Of a DNA stretch of 64,000 nucleotides, positions 1-9,665 are shown in pieces. The notes under the pieces were generated by a model that ran no database searches, was not told the DNA's origin, and was given only the letters and a program-made list of their open reading frames with translations. The translations under genes and the position numbers were made by a program. The DNA is taken from positions 48,640,539-48,704,538 of the forward strand of contig NC_065883.2 in assembly GCF_932274485.2 (NCBI RefSeq), read 5' to 3'. How positions within the stretch are numbered: the stretch's first letter is position 1; every line of letters begins with the position of its first letter. The DNA comes from Patella vulgata (taxonomy: Eukaryota; Mollusca; Gastropoda; Patellidae).

Positions 1-30
1 TATGGGTAGAGTTGTCCTGGTTCTCCTTCT

Positions 31-3000
31 TTAAAGACGTTGAGCTGGGGAACTTCCTAATCCTTCCGTTGGTGGATTACGGAAGTCCAGTAATGCTAAA
101 TAAACATCTGATTTGTCATCTATGGCTTTCTGCATAATACGTTTAGCTGTTTTTACTGCATTTTCAGCTCGTCCATTTGATTGGACAAAGGTTGGAGAGC
201 TAGTCACATGTTCAAAGTCATATTCATGTGCAAATTGTTTGAATTCGTTACTATTGTATGGAGGACCGTTGTCGGACATTAGTTCCTTCGGTATTCCATG
301 TCTCGCGAAGTGCGCTTTCAGTTTTGGAATGACGGTTTTCGCAGTTTTGTCGGCTAAGTAGTTGGAGAAATAATCTACTGTTATAAGATACGATTTCTGA
401 TTTAATTCAAACAAGTCTGTTCCAACTGTTTGCCAAGTTAGTTCTGGAATTTCATGACTTATTAAAGGTTCTTTGCACTGCTCAGTCTGGTGTGCTTTAC
501 AAATAGCACATTTACTAACAGCTTCTTCGACATCTCTATTCATATTCGGCCAGTACACACTTTCACGGGCTTTCCTCATAGAGGCCTGAATACCGAGATG
601 ACTAGCGTGTATTTTGGAGAGCAAATATTCACGTTGAGTGGTGAGTATCACAACCCGTTCACCTTTAAATATTAACCCATTGTGGATTGAGAGTTCATCA
701 CGGAAGGTATAATAGTTTATTATAGCAGGTAATACGTCTGATCTTTTATCAGGCCATCCGTTAATGATGACAGATTTTAGTGAGTAAAGATCTTGATCTA
801 ACGTGGTAGCTTCTTGGATTTTCCTAAAAGTCTCATCAGAAACTGACAGGTTGTAGAGCGCGTTAACAGATTCGAATTCAATTTCACTTTTTGATCGAGT
901 GTCAATTAAGTGCACAGTTTCAAAATTGGTCTTCTTCACTGTGTGAGGTAGATAAGCTCTGCTCAAAGTATCGGCGATATAAAGTTCAGCACCTTTCTTG
1001 TAGGATATAGAATAGTCGAAACTTTGAAGGCGAAGCAGCATACGCTGTAAACGTTTAGGTGCTGCCTGTAGAGGTTTTTTGTAGATAACCTCAAGAGGTT
1101 TATGGTCTGATTCAACAAGCACATGTCTTCCATAAAGATAGTTCTCAAACCGTTCCATCCCGAAAACCACTGCAAGTAACTCCTTTTCAATCTGGGCGTA
1201 GTTGGTTTCTGTGGGAGAGAGTGATCGTGAAGCGTAGGTTACAGGGTGTCCTTCTTGGAGGATATATGCACCAAGACCATATTCGGACGCATCACACTGT
1301 AACACGGATTGTTTTAACGTGTCAAAGTAGCGAAGCACAGGAGTTTCAGATAGAGCCCTCTTTACTTCTTCAAAAGATTTTCCATGGACCTGAGGATCCC
1401 AATAGAATTCAGTTGTGTCTTTAATTAAATCACGAATTGGAGCTGTGATTTCTGAGAGACGTGGAGCAAACTTTTGAAGATAGTTCACCATACCGAGGAG
1501 ACGTTGAACAGCTGCTTTATCAGTAGGAGTGGGCATGCTGGTTATAGCTGTAACCTTCTGAGGGTCAACTTTAAGGCCATTTGAAGAGATGACATGTCCC
1601 ATGTCTTTGTTGAGTTTGATTTGTTGGTTTCTACAGCGTTCTAAGAGTGAGATTATTTTCTGATCATGATCTCGTATCGCTTCCTCATCAGTGTTGCCTG
1701 TACCATATACTAGTATGTCGTCATGTATAGCTTTTACACCAGAGAGTCCTTCCAATGCTTGATCTAGGCGATGTTGGAATTCCTCAGGTGCAGGTGATAT
1801 GCCAAAAGGCATACGTTTCCAGCGATAGCGTCCCCAAGGGGTAGCAAAAGTAGTTAGATAACTGCTTTCTTCTGTTAATTCACAATGCCAAAATCCATCT
1901 TTGGTATCACATACAGAGAATATGCGAGCATTTGCAAGTTCGGGAAGTAAATCATCTATGATAGGTGTAGGATAGTGATTCCTTTTAAGAGCTCTGTTGA
2001 GCGGTTTAGGATCAATACAGAGACGAATTTTCCCAGTGGATCCTTTGGAGACAGGAACTAATGATGAAATCCAGTCAGTAGGGACTGTTACAGGAGTAAT
2101 GACATCTAGTTCAGTAAGACGTTTTAGTTCTTCTTGGACTTTTGGTTTCACTGCTAAGGCGATTTTCCTAGTAGGAAGTTGAACACCTGGTACAGTTTTG
2201 TCTATCTGCAGTTGAAGTTTACTTTGAAACTTGCCTAACCCAGTAAACACATCTTCGTAGTCGGTGGTTACTTTCTCCTGAGTTAGAGGTTGAGTCGTAC
2301 CTGTGAGGAAATTGTTAGTTTCACTCACTGTTGGGAGAATACAGTTAGTGTTGACTGTAATAAGGCCCATTTCTTGGACAGCGAGACATCCAAGGATTGG
2401 TTGAAGAGTTGCGTCTACCACTATAAAGTCAAGAGTATAGACTTCTTTATTGGCAGGATTTACAACAGTGCAGGAACATTTTCCAAGAGGCTTTAGAGTA
2501 GATTTGTTGTACATAACTAGAGTTGTGAGTCTCAAGTATGTTGGAGTTGTCACCAAAGATTTCAGTAAAATTAACTTTGGGTAGAATGTTGACTGTAGAG
2601 CCACAGTCAAGTAGAAACTGGATGCTGGTTTTCTTGATACGGCAGTTAGTTTCTTGGTGTGATGTATAGAGTTGATAGTATCTATGCTTAATACTCCTTC
2701 ATCCTCATCGCTAGGATCACCATCAATAGCGTAGAGTCGTGCTTTAGGTTTCCTAATCTTGGGAGAATTCTTATGATTAGATGCTGATGGGCATTTCACA
2801 CGGTAGTGATTAAAACCACCACACTGACTACATTTCTTGCCCCAGGCTGGACAAAGTTCTTTCTGTAAAACATGTTTGTGAATACAGAATTTGCATTCCT
2901 GCGGTGTTGGAACCTTGTGTTTTGATGCTTGAGGATGCCTAGCTTCAACAGGTTTCTGAGATGCAGAGTTGAACTTTTTGGGTTTGTTGCGAATAAAGGA

Positions 3001-3600
3001 GATTTCCTCTTGAGTCATCGACTTCAGCTGTAAAGCTGTAGTCTCGCTTGCTCTACATATATCAATAGCAGACTGAAGGGTTAGTCGTGGATCTTGCAAG
3101 AGTTTTTTTCTTGTAGTATTGCTCAGAATCCCAACAACAACTTGGTCTCGAATAAGACTTTCTTGGAGATTGTTATAGTTGCAGGATTTGGCTAATGTTC
3201 GGAGAACGGCTACAAATGCATCAATTGTCTCATTTGCTTGTTGGAAGCGTGTATTAAATGTGTAACGCTCATAGGTTTCATTGGTTTGTCCAAGGCAAAA
3301 GGCTTCAAACCTCTGAATGATGATTTCTATATTGTTACGTTCCGCTTCATCAGCAAAGGGTAGACCATCGTAGACAGTTAAGGCTTCTGGTCCGATGGAA
3401 GTAAGAAAAGATAATTTCCTTTGTGCCATTTCTTGACGATTTAACAAACTTGCCACTTCATAGTGCTGCCAGGTTCGTTTCCATAGTTTCCAGTTCGTGG
3501 CGATATTTCCAGAGAGTTCCAGTTTGCCTGGGAAAGGAATATTTATGTTGACTGGAATTTGCTGAGTAGCAGGAGCTGCAGCCTGGCGTTCTTGTGCCAT
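31..3600 (-). CDS. Ty3/Gypsy gag-pol polyprotein (fossil or near-intact copy)
   Basis: A 1,189-codon frame. In order it shows a gag-like N-terminal region (about residues 1-200), a zinc-knuckle region near residues 236-272 (CSQCGG, then H and C), a protease region, a reverse transcriptase with IHDDILVYG as the YxDD-type motif, and an RNase H with LQCDASEYGLGAYIL. The integrase follows, with an HHCC zinc finger (HASHLG, then CAICKAHQ) and a DDE core (VGTDLFEL, SDNGPPYNSNEF, GRAENAVK). The product would copy the element RNA into DNA in a virus-like particle and insert it in the genome. The frame belongs to the element starting at the LTR at 3770-3954 and is not a host gene. The C-terminal part of integrase lies at the window edge. 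Confidence 0.9.
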   Translation of the reverse strand: MAQERQAAAPATQQIPVNINIPFPGKLELSGNIATNWKLWKRTWQHYEVASLLNRQEMAQRKLSFLTSIGPEALTVYDGLPFADEAERNNIEIIIQRFEAFCLGQTNETYERYTFNTRFQQANETIDAFVAVLRTLAKSCNYNNLQESLIRDQVVVGILSNTTRKKLLQDPRLTLQSAIDICRASETTALQLKSMTQEEISFIRNKPKKFNSASQKPVEARHPQASKHKVPTPQECKFCIHKHVLQKELCPAWGKKCSQCGGFNHYRVKCPSASNHKNSPKIRKPKARLYAIDGDPSDEDEGVLSIDTINSIHHTKKLTAVSRKPASSFYLTVALQSTFYPKLILLKSLVTTPTYLRLTTLVMYNKSTLKPLGKCSCTVVNPANKEVYTLDFIVVDATLQPILGCLAVQEMGLITVNTNCILPTVSETNNFLTGTTQPLTQEKVTTDYEDVFTGLGKFQSKLQLQIDKTVPGVQLPTRKIALAVKPKVQEELKRLTELDVITPVTVPTDWISSLVPVSKGSTGKIRLCIDPKPLNRALKRNHYPTPIIDDLLPELANARIFSVCDTKDGFWHCELTEESSYLTTFATPWGRYRWKRMPFGISPAPEEFQHRLDQALEGLSGVKAIHDDILVYGTGNTDEEAIRDHDQKIISLLERCRNQQIKLNKDMGHVISSNGLKVDPQKVTAITSMPTPTDKAAVQRLLGMVNYLQKFAPRLSEITAPIRDLIKDTTEFYWDPQVHGKSFEEVKRALSETPVLRYFDTLKQSVLQCDASEYGLGAYILQEGHPVTYASRSLSPTETNYAQIEKELLAVVFGMERFENYLYGRHVLVESDHKPLEVIYKKPLQAAPKRLQRMLLRLQSFDYSISYKKGAELYIADTLSRAYLPHTVKKTNFETVHLIDTRSKSEIEFESVNALYNLSVSDETFRKIQEATTLDQDLYSLKSVIINGWPDKRSDVLPAIINYYTFRDELSIHNGLIFKGERVVILTTQREYLLSKIHASHLGIQASMRKARESVYWPNMNRDVEEAVSKCAICKAHQTEQCKEPLISHEIPELTWQTVGTDLFELNQKSYLITVDYFSNYLADKTAKTVIPKLKAHFARHGIPKELMSDNGPPYNSNEFKQFAHEYDFEHVTSSPTFVQSNGRAENAVKTAKRIMQKAIDDKSDVYLALLDFRNPPTEGLGSSPAQRL

Positions 3601-3769
3601 CTTAAAAGCAGGAGGGAGTTTTCAGCAAATATTTGTTTAGTTCACACGTGAGGACCACGTGGTTTTAAGTAAGTTTTCTGTGCGAGAATTTTGCACTTAC
3701 GACAGGTTTTGGTGGCATTTAAGTTCGTTGGTCATCTTTTCTGGATGTTTATCCCTTATTCTGACACCA

Positions 3770-3954
3770 TGTTTCGTTTCTATGTCGATGATGGGGGCTA
3801 AGAGGAGAGTAATTGTTTGGTGTTGATATGAATACCTTTATTAAGCAGCCATGTTGAGTACATCACAGGAAGTGTATATATATAAGGGAAGTAACTCATG
3901 AATAGGGTTAAGACCACTATTAAGTATTAATGATAATGAGTGAATATCGTTACA
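3770..3954 (-). repeat. 5' LTR of the Ty3/Gypsy element, with adjacent primer-binding site
   Basis: Read on the - strand this 185-bp block begins TGTAACGATATTC and ends GAAACGAAACA, the TG...CA ends expected of an LTR. It holds a TATATATATA stretch (promoter-like) and an AATAAA signal. It is followed directly by TGGTGTCAG at 3761-3769, the primer-binding site. The leader between this site and the ATG at 3600 is about 160 bp. Confidence 0.9.
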
Positions 3955-4798
3955 GTTATAGTACACATAATTATTTTATAACAGGCCTTCAATTACATTT
4001 TCAGTTTGCAATGCAGTACTGGCTAAGTTCTAGCAATTGTTCACTTTGTGTCAAGACTCAAATTGGTCTAAATTTAACCTACAATGGCAAAAATAATATT
4101 CAATAATAAACAATTATATATATTTTGAAGTTTGGCACCAGAAAGTAATAAGGTTTATAATGCTACTAACAAAAATAAGTAGAAACTAAAAATTTGCTTA
4201 CCTTTAATGGTATACAATAATCAATCATTTGAATAAAGTTTTACTTATCTAGTCACTGTTCAACTTGAATCATTTTGAAAGTACAACTATTAAACAGTGT
4301 AATTTCTCACAACTTTACATAAGAATACAAGTAGGACGTTAAACCCCATTTCATTTCATTTCATAAGAATACAGTACAATTATTTCTATCTCTATCCAAG
4401 GTCTGTATCTTACAAAATCTATCTCGTCATCTGAGTTTTGAGAGAAAACATGTTCCTAAAATGATTTATATCTACAGATCAGGTGACTTATTTTGTTTAC
4501 AGTAAACTATTTGAAGTGTGACACTAGCATCTCTCTAATTAAATTGGACTTCCAAGGCACCTTTTATCAGATTGGGTTTCTACTGACAGACATGGACACA
4601 ATTAACACTTAATGGAGACTATGAAGTACAGTATTTGCCATTTATTAAACTTGTAGCTTAGAATATTAACCTAAATGCGAATTTGGTTAGACCACATTGA
4701 GTTTATTTTAATGGATGGATCACCACATGAATTAATATCAAAATGTTCTAGGTTCATACAAATATCAGTGTGATGATGTTTACAGTAGGCAGGGCTGA
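3955..4798. other. Noncoding stretch without recognisable genes
   Basis: No credible coding frame, RNA gene or complete repeat was seen. The only recognisable piece is a short SINE tail at about 4331-4368. Confidence 0.6.
4331..4368 (+). mobile_element. SINE-A 3' tail fragment
   Basis: AGGACGTTAAACCCC followed by three ATTTC steps matches the 3' end of the 362-bp SINE-A family (best copy 18272-18633). Only the tail remains. Confidence 0.7.
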
Positions 4799-5113
4799 AG
4801 AATCCACAAGATTTTTCAAATCGATCAAAGGCCAGAACTCTGGCAGTAATTATCAAAAATCGATGCAAATCAATAGGCTTCTTCGTCTCATGACCTTAAA
4901 CACTGCGTATAAATTTTAAGTCAATCGGATATTAACTTTAGCCTCTAGAGCGTCCACAAGATATTTTAAAGTGATCAAGGGCCATAACTCTGGAAGTAAT
5001 TATCGGAAATCAATGCAAATCAATAGGCTTCTTCATCTCATGACCTTAAACACTGTGTTTAAATTTTACGTCAATCGGATATTAAATGTAGCCTCTAGAG
5101 CGTCCACAAGATA

Positions 5114-6644
5114 TACTATTCAAAAAAAGTACGGGATATTTGATTTTGGGGGCATAATACTAAAATATGCAAATGACTACGAAAAAAGTCACTATAGAAC
5201 CTAACAGAAGAAACATTTCCAGTTACATGTGACGCCCAAACGCACCAATAGCTACCGCATGGAATGCAGGTGATGCTTGGGATCATCATGGGGGTCCAAC
5301 CCAAGATTTGCACGACTTTGACTTTGAATGTTACAGTCATTGTGGCATTGAATTCCAGGGTGGAAACATCAGTTTAATTGTTTTAGTGACCAGAAAACAA
5401 ATTTTGATATGCGTCGGCTTACCCAAAATGAAAGGTTACGTGCCCTTGGCATGCTACAGATCGGCACAACACAGGCGGTTGTGGCGCGGACGATGAATGT
5501 TTCTCAGTCTGTCATAAGCAGACTATGGTCCAGATACCGTGATACACAATCTGTACAGGACAGACCACGCTCAGGTCGACCAAGGGCGACAACTCAAGCC
5601 CAGGATCGATTTATCCGTACCTTGGCCTTGAGAAATCGTGTCATCACAGCAAATCAGATCAGCGCTCGTCTTCAAACAGACACTGGTGTGAGAGTGAGTG
5701 GCCTGACGATTCGGAATCGACTGCATAGGGGTCACCTTCGCGCCCGACGTCCTCGCGTGATCCCTTGTTTGAGAGATCATCACATTCAGGCAAGACGTCG
5801 TTGGTGTAGGGATCGTCAACACTGGGATAATCGACGCTGGAGCAATGTGATGTTTTCAGATGAGTCAAGGTTCACTGTTGATTTTTTGGACAGACGTAGG
5901 AGGGTGTGGCGTCGTCGAAACGAGCGCTTCCAAGACGTTAACGTTATCAGACATGATCGATTTGGGGGTGGTTCTGTTATGGTGTGGGGAGGCATCACTG
6001 TTGCTGGAAGAACGGCTTTACATGTTGTTGCAGGGTGTGTTACAGGCCAGTACTACCGGGACAACATCTTGGCAGGCCATGTTGTGCCGTTCGCACGACG
6101 TCATGGCCGCCGTTTCATCTTCCAGGATGACAACGCAAGATGTCACAGGGCCAGGATCGTTACAGGTTACCTCCAACAACAGAACATCACCACATTACCT
6201 TGGCCAGCACTGAGTCCCGACCTCTCCCCCATCGAGCATGTCTGGGACATGGATGGACAGAGGTTACGTCAACGTCAACAACGTCCTGCCAATGTCCAAG
6301 AACTTGCTGCTGCGTTGCAACAGGAATGGGACAATCTGGACCAAAATGACCTTAGACGTCTCATTAGGAGTATGCCACGTCGGATCAATGCTTGTTTGGC
6401 AAACAGAGGAGGATTTACCCGTTACTGACTTGGTTGTGATGCTGTGGTAACTTTGCTGTTTGACCCCGGGTATCATTTTACCCTTATAATGGTCAGTCTG
6501 TGCCTTACTTAGTCTAACGATCATTTGGAATAAATCGATGAATGTGAACTTCATTTCATTTTGTCATTTGTTTCTTCGTCAGTTTCATTAGGTGACTTTA
6601 ATAACACTTAAAAATCAAATATCCCCTACTTTTTTTGAATAGTA
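5114..6644 (+). mobile_element. Complete Tc1-type (DD34E) DNA transposon
   Basis: The inverted ends start TACTATTCAAAAAAAGTA and match for about 35 bp with one mismatch near the tip. The element is flanked by TA at 5112-5113 and 6645-6646. Other copies of the surrounding 150-bp unit read AAGATATTTTAAAG, so removing 5114-6644 plus one TA restores the unit exactly. Length (1,531 bp), TA target duplication and one intact transposase frame are typical of Tc1/mariner. The intact state and clean ends point to a recent insertion. Confidence 0.96.
5409..6428 (+). CDS. Tc1-family transposase, DD34E, intact
   Basis: The 339-codon frame matches the usual Tc1 length (about 340). The N-terminus (residues about 1-120) is a paired-like helix-turn-helix DNA-binding region, with QAVVARTMNVSQSVISRLWS and then RPRSGRPRAT as the GRPR-like linker. 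The catalytic core has FSDESRF (first D), FQDDNARCH (second D) and LSPDLSPIEHVWD (E). There are 34 residues between the second D and the E, hence DD34E. WGGI and other Tc1 signatures are present. The enzyme would cut and paste its own element at TA sites in the nucleus. No stop or frameshift interrupts it. Start and stop lie well inside the inverted ends, with about 290 bp of 5' and 215 bp of 3' noncoding DNA. Activity is inferred only from integrity. Confidence 0.96.
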   Translation: MRRLTQNERLRALGMLQIGTTQAVVARTMNVSQSVISRLWSRYRDTQSVQDRPRSGRPRATTQAQDRFIRTLALRNRVITANQISARLQTDTGVRVSGLTIRNRLHRGHLRARRPRVIPCLRDHHIQARRRWCRDRQHWDNRRWSNVMFSDESRFTVDFLDRRRRVWRRRNERFQDVNVIRHDRFGGGSVMVWGGITVAGRTALHVVAGCVTGQYYRDNILAGHVVPFARRHGRRFIFQDDNARCHRARIVTGYLQQQNITTLPWPALSPDLSPIEHVWDMDGQRLRQRQQRPANVQELAAALQQEWDNLDQNDLRRLIRSMPRRINACLANRGGFTRY

Positions 6645-7199
6645 TATTTTAAAGTGATCAAGGGCCATAACTCTGGAAGTAATTATCGGAAATCAATGAA
6701 AACCAATAGGCTTCTTCGTCTCATGACCTTAAACACTGTACAAAATTTAAAGTCAATGGGATATTAACTTTCACCTTTAGAGTGTCCTCAAGATTTTTCA
6801 AAGTGATCAAGGGTCATAACTCTGGCAGTAATTATCAGAGATCACTGAAAATCAATAGAGTTCTCTGTCTCATGACCTTAAACACTGTGTATCAATTTAA
6901 AGTCAATCGGATATTAACTATAGCCTCTAGAGCGTCCACACTATATTTCGAATTGATCAAGGGCCATAACTATGGCAGTAATTATCAGAAATCGCTGCAA
7001 ATCAATAGGCTTCTTCGTCTCATGCCCTTAAACACTTTGTATAAATTTGAAGTCGATCGGACATTAACTTTAGCCTGTAGAGCGTCCACAGGCAATTGTG
7101 GACGCCGGACCGACCGACGGACGGACCGACGGACGGACGGGGGTGACGACAATATACGACCACATTTCAATGTGGGCGTATAAAAATAAAATCATCTAA

Positions 7200-8640
7200 A
7201 TAATGATCTAAATTGTGACTGCCAGACTTAAACTGAACTAACCAATGCAAGAATGCGAAAAATTTTCAAACAAATTACATGAAATGGCGCAACCCATTGG
7301 AAGGCACTTATCAACGTAATAATGATTATCAAAATAATATCCTAACAAATCAAAGTCACCTGGATTTATTAAAAGCAGTCTAAATGCGGATTTTATGTCC
7401 AGCTTTGCCCAAAGAGCTTCTTTACCAATAGCTATTATTTTATCAATAACCTTATCTATTGAGGTATAAGTTACAGTGCAGAATTCTGGATCAACATAAC
7501 TGTTTATACCATGCATTTTGGGATACGACAAGTGAGTTATAAGCCTCCAACCACCATCCGACTTTGGAACTACACCAATTGGAGAAATATGTAAATTTGA
7601 GATGGGTCTTTCTAGAAAGGGACCAGCAATCCTTCCCAAATCAATTTCTATGTTTAGCTTATCTGCCAACTCATCACGGTGCTCTACAGCTGAGGCTAAA
7701 TTTTTAGGGCAAGTATAGCTTAAAACCTTCCCTCAGCCAAAGCTTTAATTGAGAAAAACACTAGCATAAACTAGCATAAACATCAGTCCAAATTTCTATG
7801 CTACCTATTGGAGAAGGTGTCTTGTCCTGAGCAATTATTTCTCCACTTGGTCCAACATGTGGAGTCCTTTTGGTTTCTCGACCTTTGGAGATATTAACCA
7901 ATTGCGACAAATCAATATATTCCCCTTTTGCAATCTTTTGTCGAATACCCGGCGGTAAATTTAAGCCTAATTCATCATGCACACTTTCTGACATAATAGG
8001 TACCACCCCAATATCTATAATATATTTTGCCCTACTACATATTCTTGCCCCACTGCGCTTTCCATAAACTGATTTGAACACCTACCTGACTGCCTATGAT
8101 TTTGTACGGGAATATTGTGAACTATGGCACCAGTATTCATACTAACTGAAACTGGAACTTCCTCCAAGTTAACTCTTTGATAAGCACTGGGTAAAACAGA
8201 TACATGAGATTGATTAACTCGGTAATTAGCACTGGGTATATCAGATGCATGATGTTGAGGGTTATCAGAACTGGGTAAAACAGATATATGAGATTGATTC
8301 ACTCGGTAGGTAATTAGCACTGGGTAAATCAGATGCATGATGGTAAGGGTAATCAGTATTGGATAAAACAGATACATGAGATTGGTTAACTCGGTAATTG
8401 GCACTGGGTATATCAGATGCATGATGGTGAGGGTAATCAGATACACGATTTTCAGGAACATATGCACTGGCTAAAACGGATGCAGAACTACTCGGGTAAT
8501 AAGTACTGGGAAAAACAGATACCTCGGGTTGCGATACTGTATAATTAGTACTGGGTGCTACAGATACAGAAAAATAGGTACTGGGTACAACAGATACCTA
8601 AGGTTGTGCTTGTGGTACTGTATAAGTACACGATGTTAAA
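7200..8640 (-). mobile_element. DIRS-like retroelement fossil fragment
   Basis: On the - strand 7238-7669 encodes a reverse-transcriptase N-terminal part with ISPIGVVPKSDGGWRLITHL and WAKLDIKSAFRLLLINP, then DKCLPMGCAISC, which is DIRS-type phrasing. Upstream frames at 7761-8081 and 8015-8467 fit the poorly conserved region before the RT. That region contains repeats of about 90-110 bp (8150-8600). The element is broken in several places and lacks its recombinase and ends here. It is a different lineage from the Ngaro element at 57347-61509. Confidence 0.65.
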
Positions 8641-8868
8641 GGTACACAAATTCCTGCATTGCAGGTATTACAATCATAGCTACCAGTTTCTTCAATGCCC
8701 ACCATAATATTAGCAGGCTGTTGAAATTGTGCTGTTGAGCTACACATTCTTTTACGTGTCGTGCCCACCTGCTTTGTTTTTCGTTTAACACCTTTAGATT
8801 TTTTTTAGCTGTGACGGAATTACTTAATGTTTCTAGGTGTGCCACCTAACATATTTTTATCATTCACA
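8641..8868 (-). other. Unassigned stretch with a possible cysteine-rich C-terminus
   Basis: One - strand frame reads SYDCNTCNAGICVP, which resembles the cysteine-rich tail of piggyBac-like transposases (YxCxxC...LCV). No transposase core is next to it, so the call is weak. It could equally be part of the neighbouring DIRS fragment. Confidence 0.2.
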
Positions 8869-9137
8869 ACTCATTTTCAACTTTCTGTTGAGGGCAGTTT
8901 GTGCAAAACCGCAGATGTGCAGGTCTATTCTTGTATCGCCCTCTCTTTCTATTTCAAGGGAATGTGTGCTTAGACTAAGGCTGGACATAGCGGTTTTAGT
9001 TTTAAGATTTTTAACAGCTTGCAGGTAGGGCACCGTAGCCTTGATATTCTTTGTATGATAACAAGGAAGGGTATCATAAATCGCCTAACCTAATCGTTGA
9101 TATATATACACGAAGCAATTTAACGAAGAACATGGAT
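8869..9137 (-). mobile_element. 3' fragment of an RNase H-bearing LINE
   Basis: It is the inverted counterpart of about 37940-38207, at high identity over about 270 bp. It covers the segment just before and including the start of the C-terminal CCHC region (RFCTNCPQQKVENE). Its 3' end is cut at 8869, where the right copy continues to its tail. Confidence 0.75.
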
Positions 9138-9240
9138 GTTAAAAGGTTTTATAACAGCGATATATTATGGCAATGAAGACGCTCGTAAATACACATGCTC
9201 TGCTATAAATAATTTCATCACTCGGTGACAACTTATGATA
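9138..9240. other. Filler between LINE pieces
   Basis: A 100-bp AT-rich segment between two pieces of the same LINE. It replaces part of the RNase H region that is present at 37085-37480 in the right-hand copy. Confidence 0.5.
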
Positions 9241-9665
9241 TTAAATGATTCCAGATGGTGTGACGGTAGCCGAAGCTACCCGATCACCATCTTTGGAATC
9301 ATCTGTGTAAATCGGAGCATAATCACCATATTTAGACCTCAGCTCTCGAAAGAAAGACTGAAACACCGTGGAACTAGTATCTTTCTTTTTGTTTTTTGTT
9401 AGATCTAAATCGATCTTTGGAGGCGATACAGTCCAGGGTGGAGTACGAAACAAAGGGGTATTCGCAATACTGTCATGACTGATGCCGGCCTCTGACAAAA
9501 GGGGTTGGATGCGAATACCGAATGATGGAATAACATTAGTTCTCAGTAAATATAGATGTTCATGATAGGGTCTAAATATGGTGTTAAATGAAATATGATT
9601 TGGCAGAGATGCAATTTTTGTAGCATACTGCAGTGCAAGTTTATCACGTCTGTCGTGCAATGAGG
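9241..9665 (-). pseudogene. LINE reverse transcriptase tail and RNase H start, fragment
   Basis: A 139-codon frame beginning HDRRDKLALQYATKIASL and ending at DGDRVASATVTPSGII. It matches 36660-37085 on the + strand almost residue for residue. The segment lies between the RT thumb and the RNase H active-site region (YTDDSKDGDR; the right copy has YTDGSKDGDR). It was joined to 11638-11985 before the inverted-repeat element at 9666-11637 split them. It is a dead fragment of an I-superfamily LINE. Confidence 0.85.

Larger units (their letters stand above)
1..3954 (-). mobile_element. Ty3/Gypsy LTR retrotransposon (Mag-like), cut by window edge
   Basis: One LTR, a primer-binding site and a long gag-pol reading frame lie in the normal order on the - strand. 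The 3' part, including the second LTR, lies beyond position 1. The order gag, CCHC knuckle, protease region, reverse transcriptase, RNase H, integrase is that of Ty3/Gypsy. The primer-binding site (complement at 3761-3769) begins TGGTGTCAG, which suits a tRNA-Leu-type primer and is common in the Mag clade. The coding part is mostly open with perhaps one or two breaks, so it looks fairly young. Age cannot be judged from LTR divergence because only one LTR is in view. The clade assignment is inference from motif style. Confidence 0.92.
4799..7190 (+). repeat. Five tandem units of about 150 bp plus a hairpin terminus, split by Tc1
   Basis: Units begin near 4799, 4950, 5100 (split by the Tc1 insertion), 6780 and 6931. 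Each carries GGCCATAACTCTGG, AATAGGCTTCTTCGTCTCA and GAGCGTCCACAAGAT. The array ends in a terminus with CAATTGTGGACGCC, ACGGACGG steps and the hairpin CCACATTTCAATGTGG, followed by GCGTATAAAA. A related array in the opposite orientation lies at 43540-44640. No protein is encoded. It is probably a nonautonomous mobile element with internal tandem units. The hairpin near the end is reminiscent of rolling-circle elements, but I do not see a CTRR end, so the class is open. Confidence 0.8.

Noticed and set aside
8641-8845. piggyBac transposase remnant
   Set aside because: Only a short CxxC...ICV pattern resembles it; no DDD core or TTAA flank is visible, so it is kept only as a low-confidence note.
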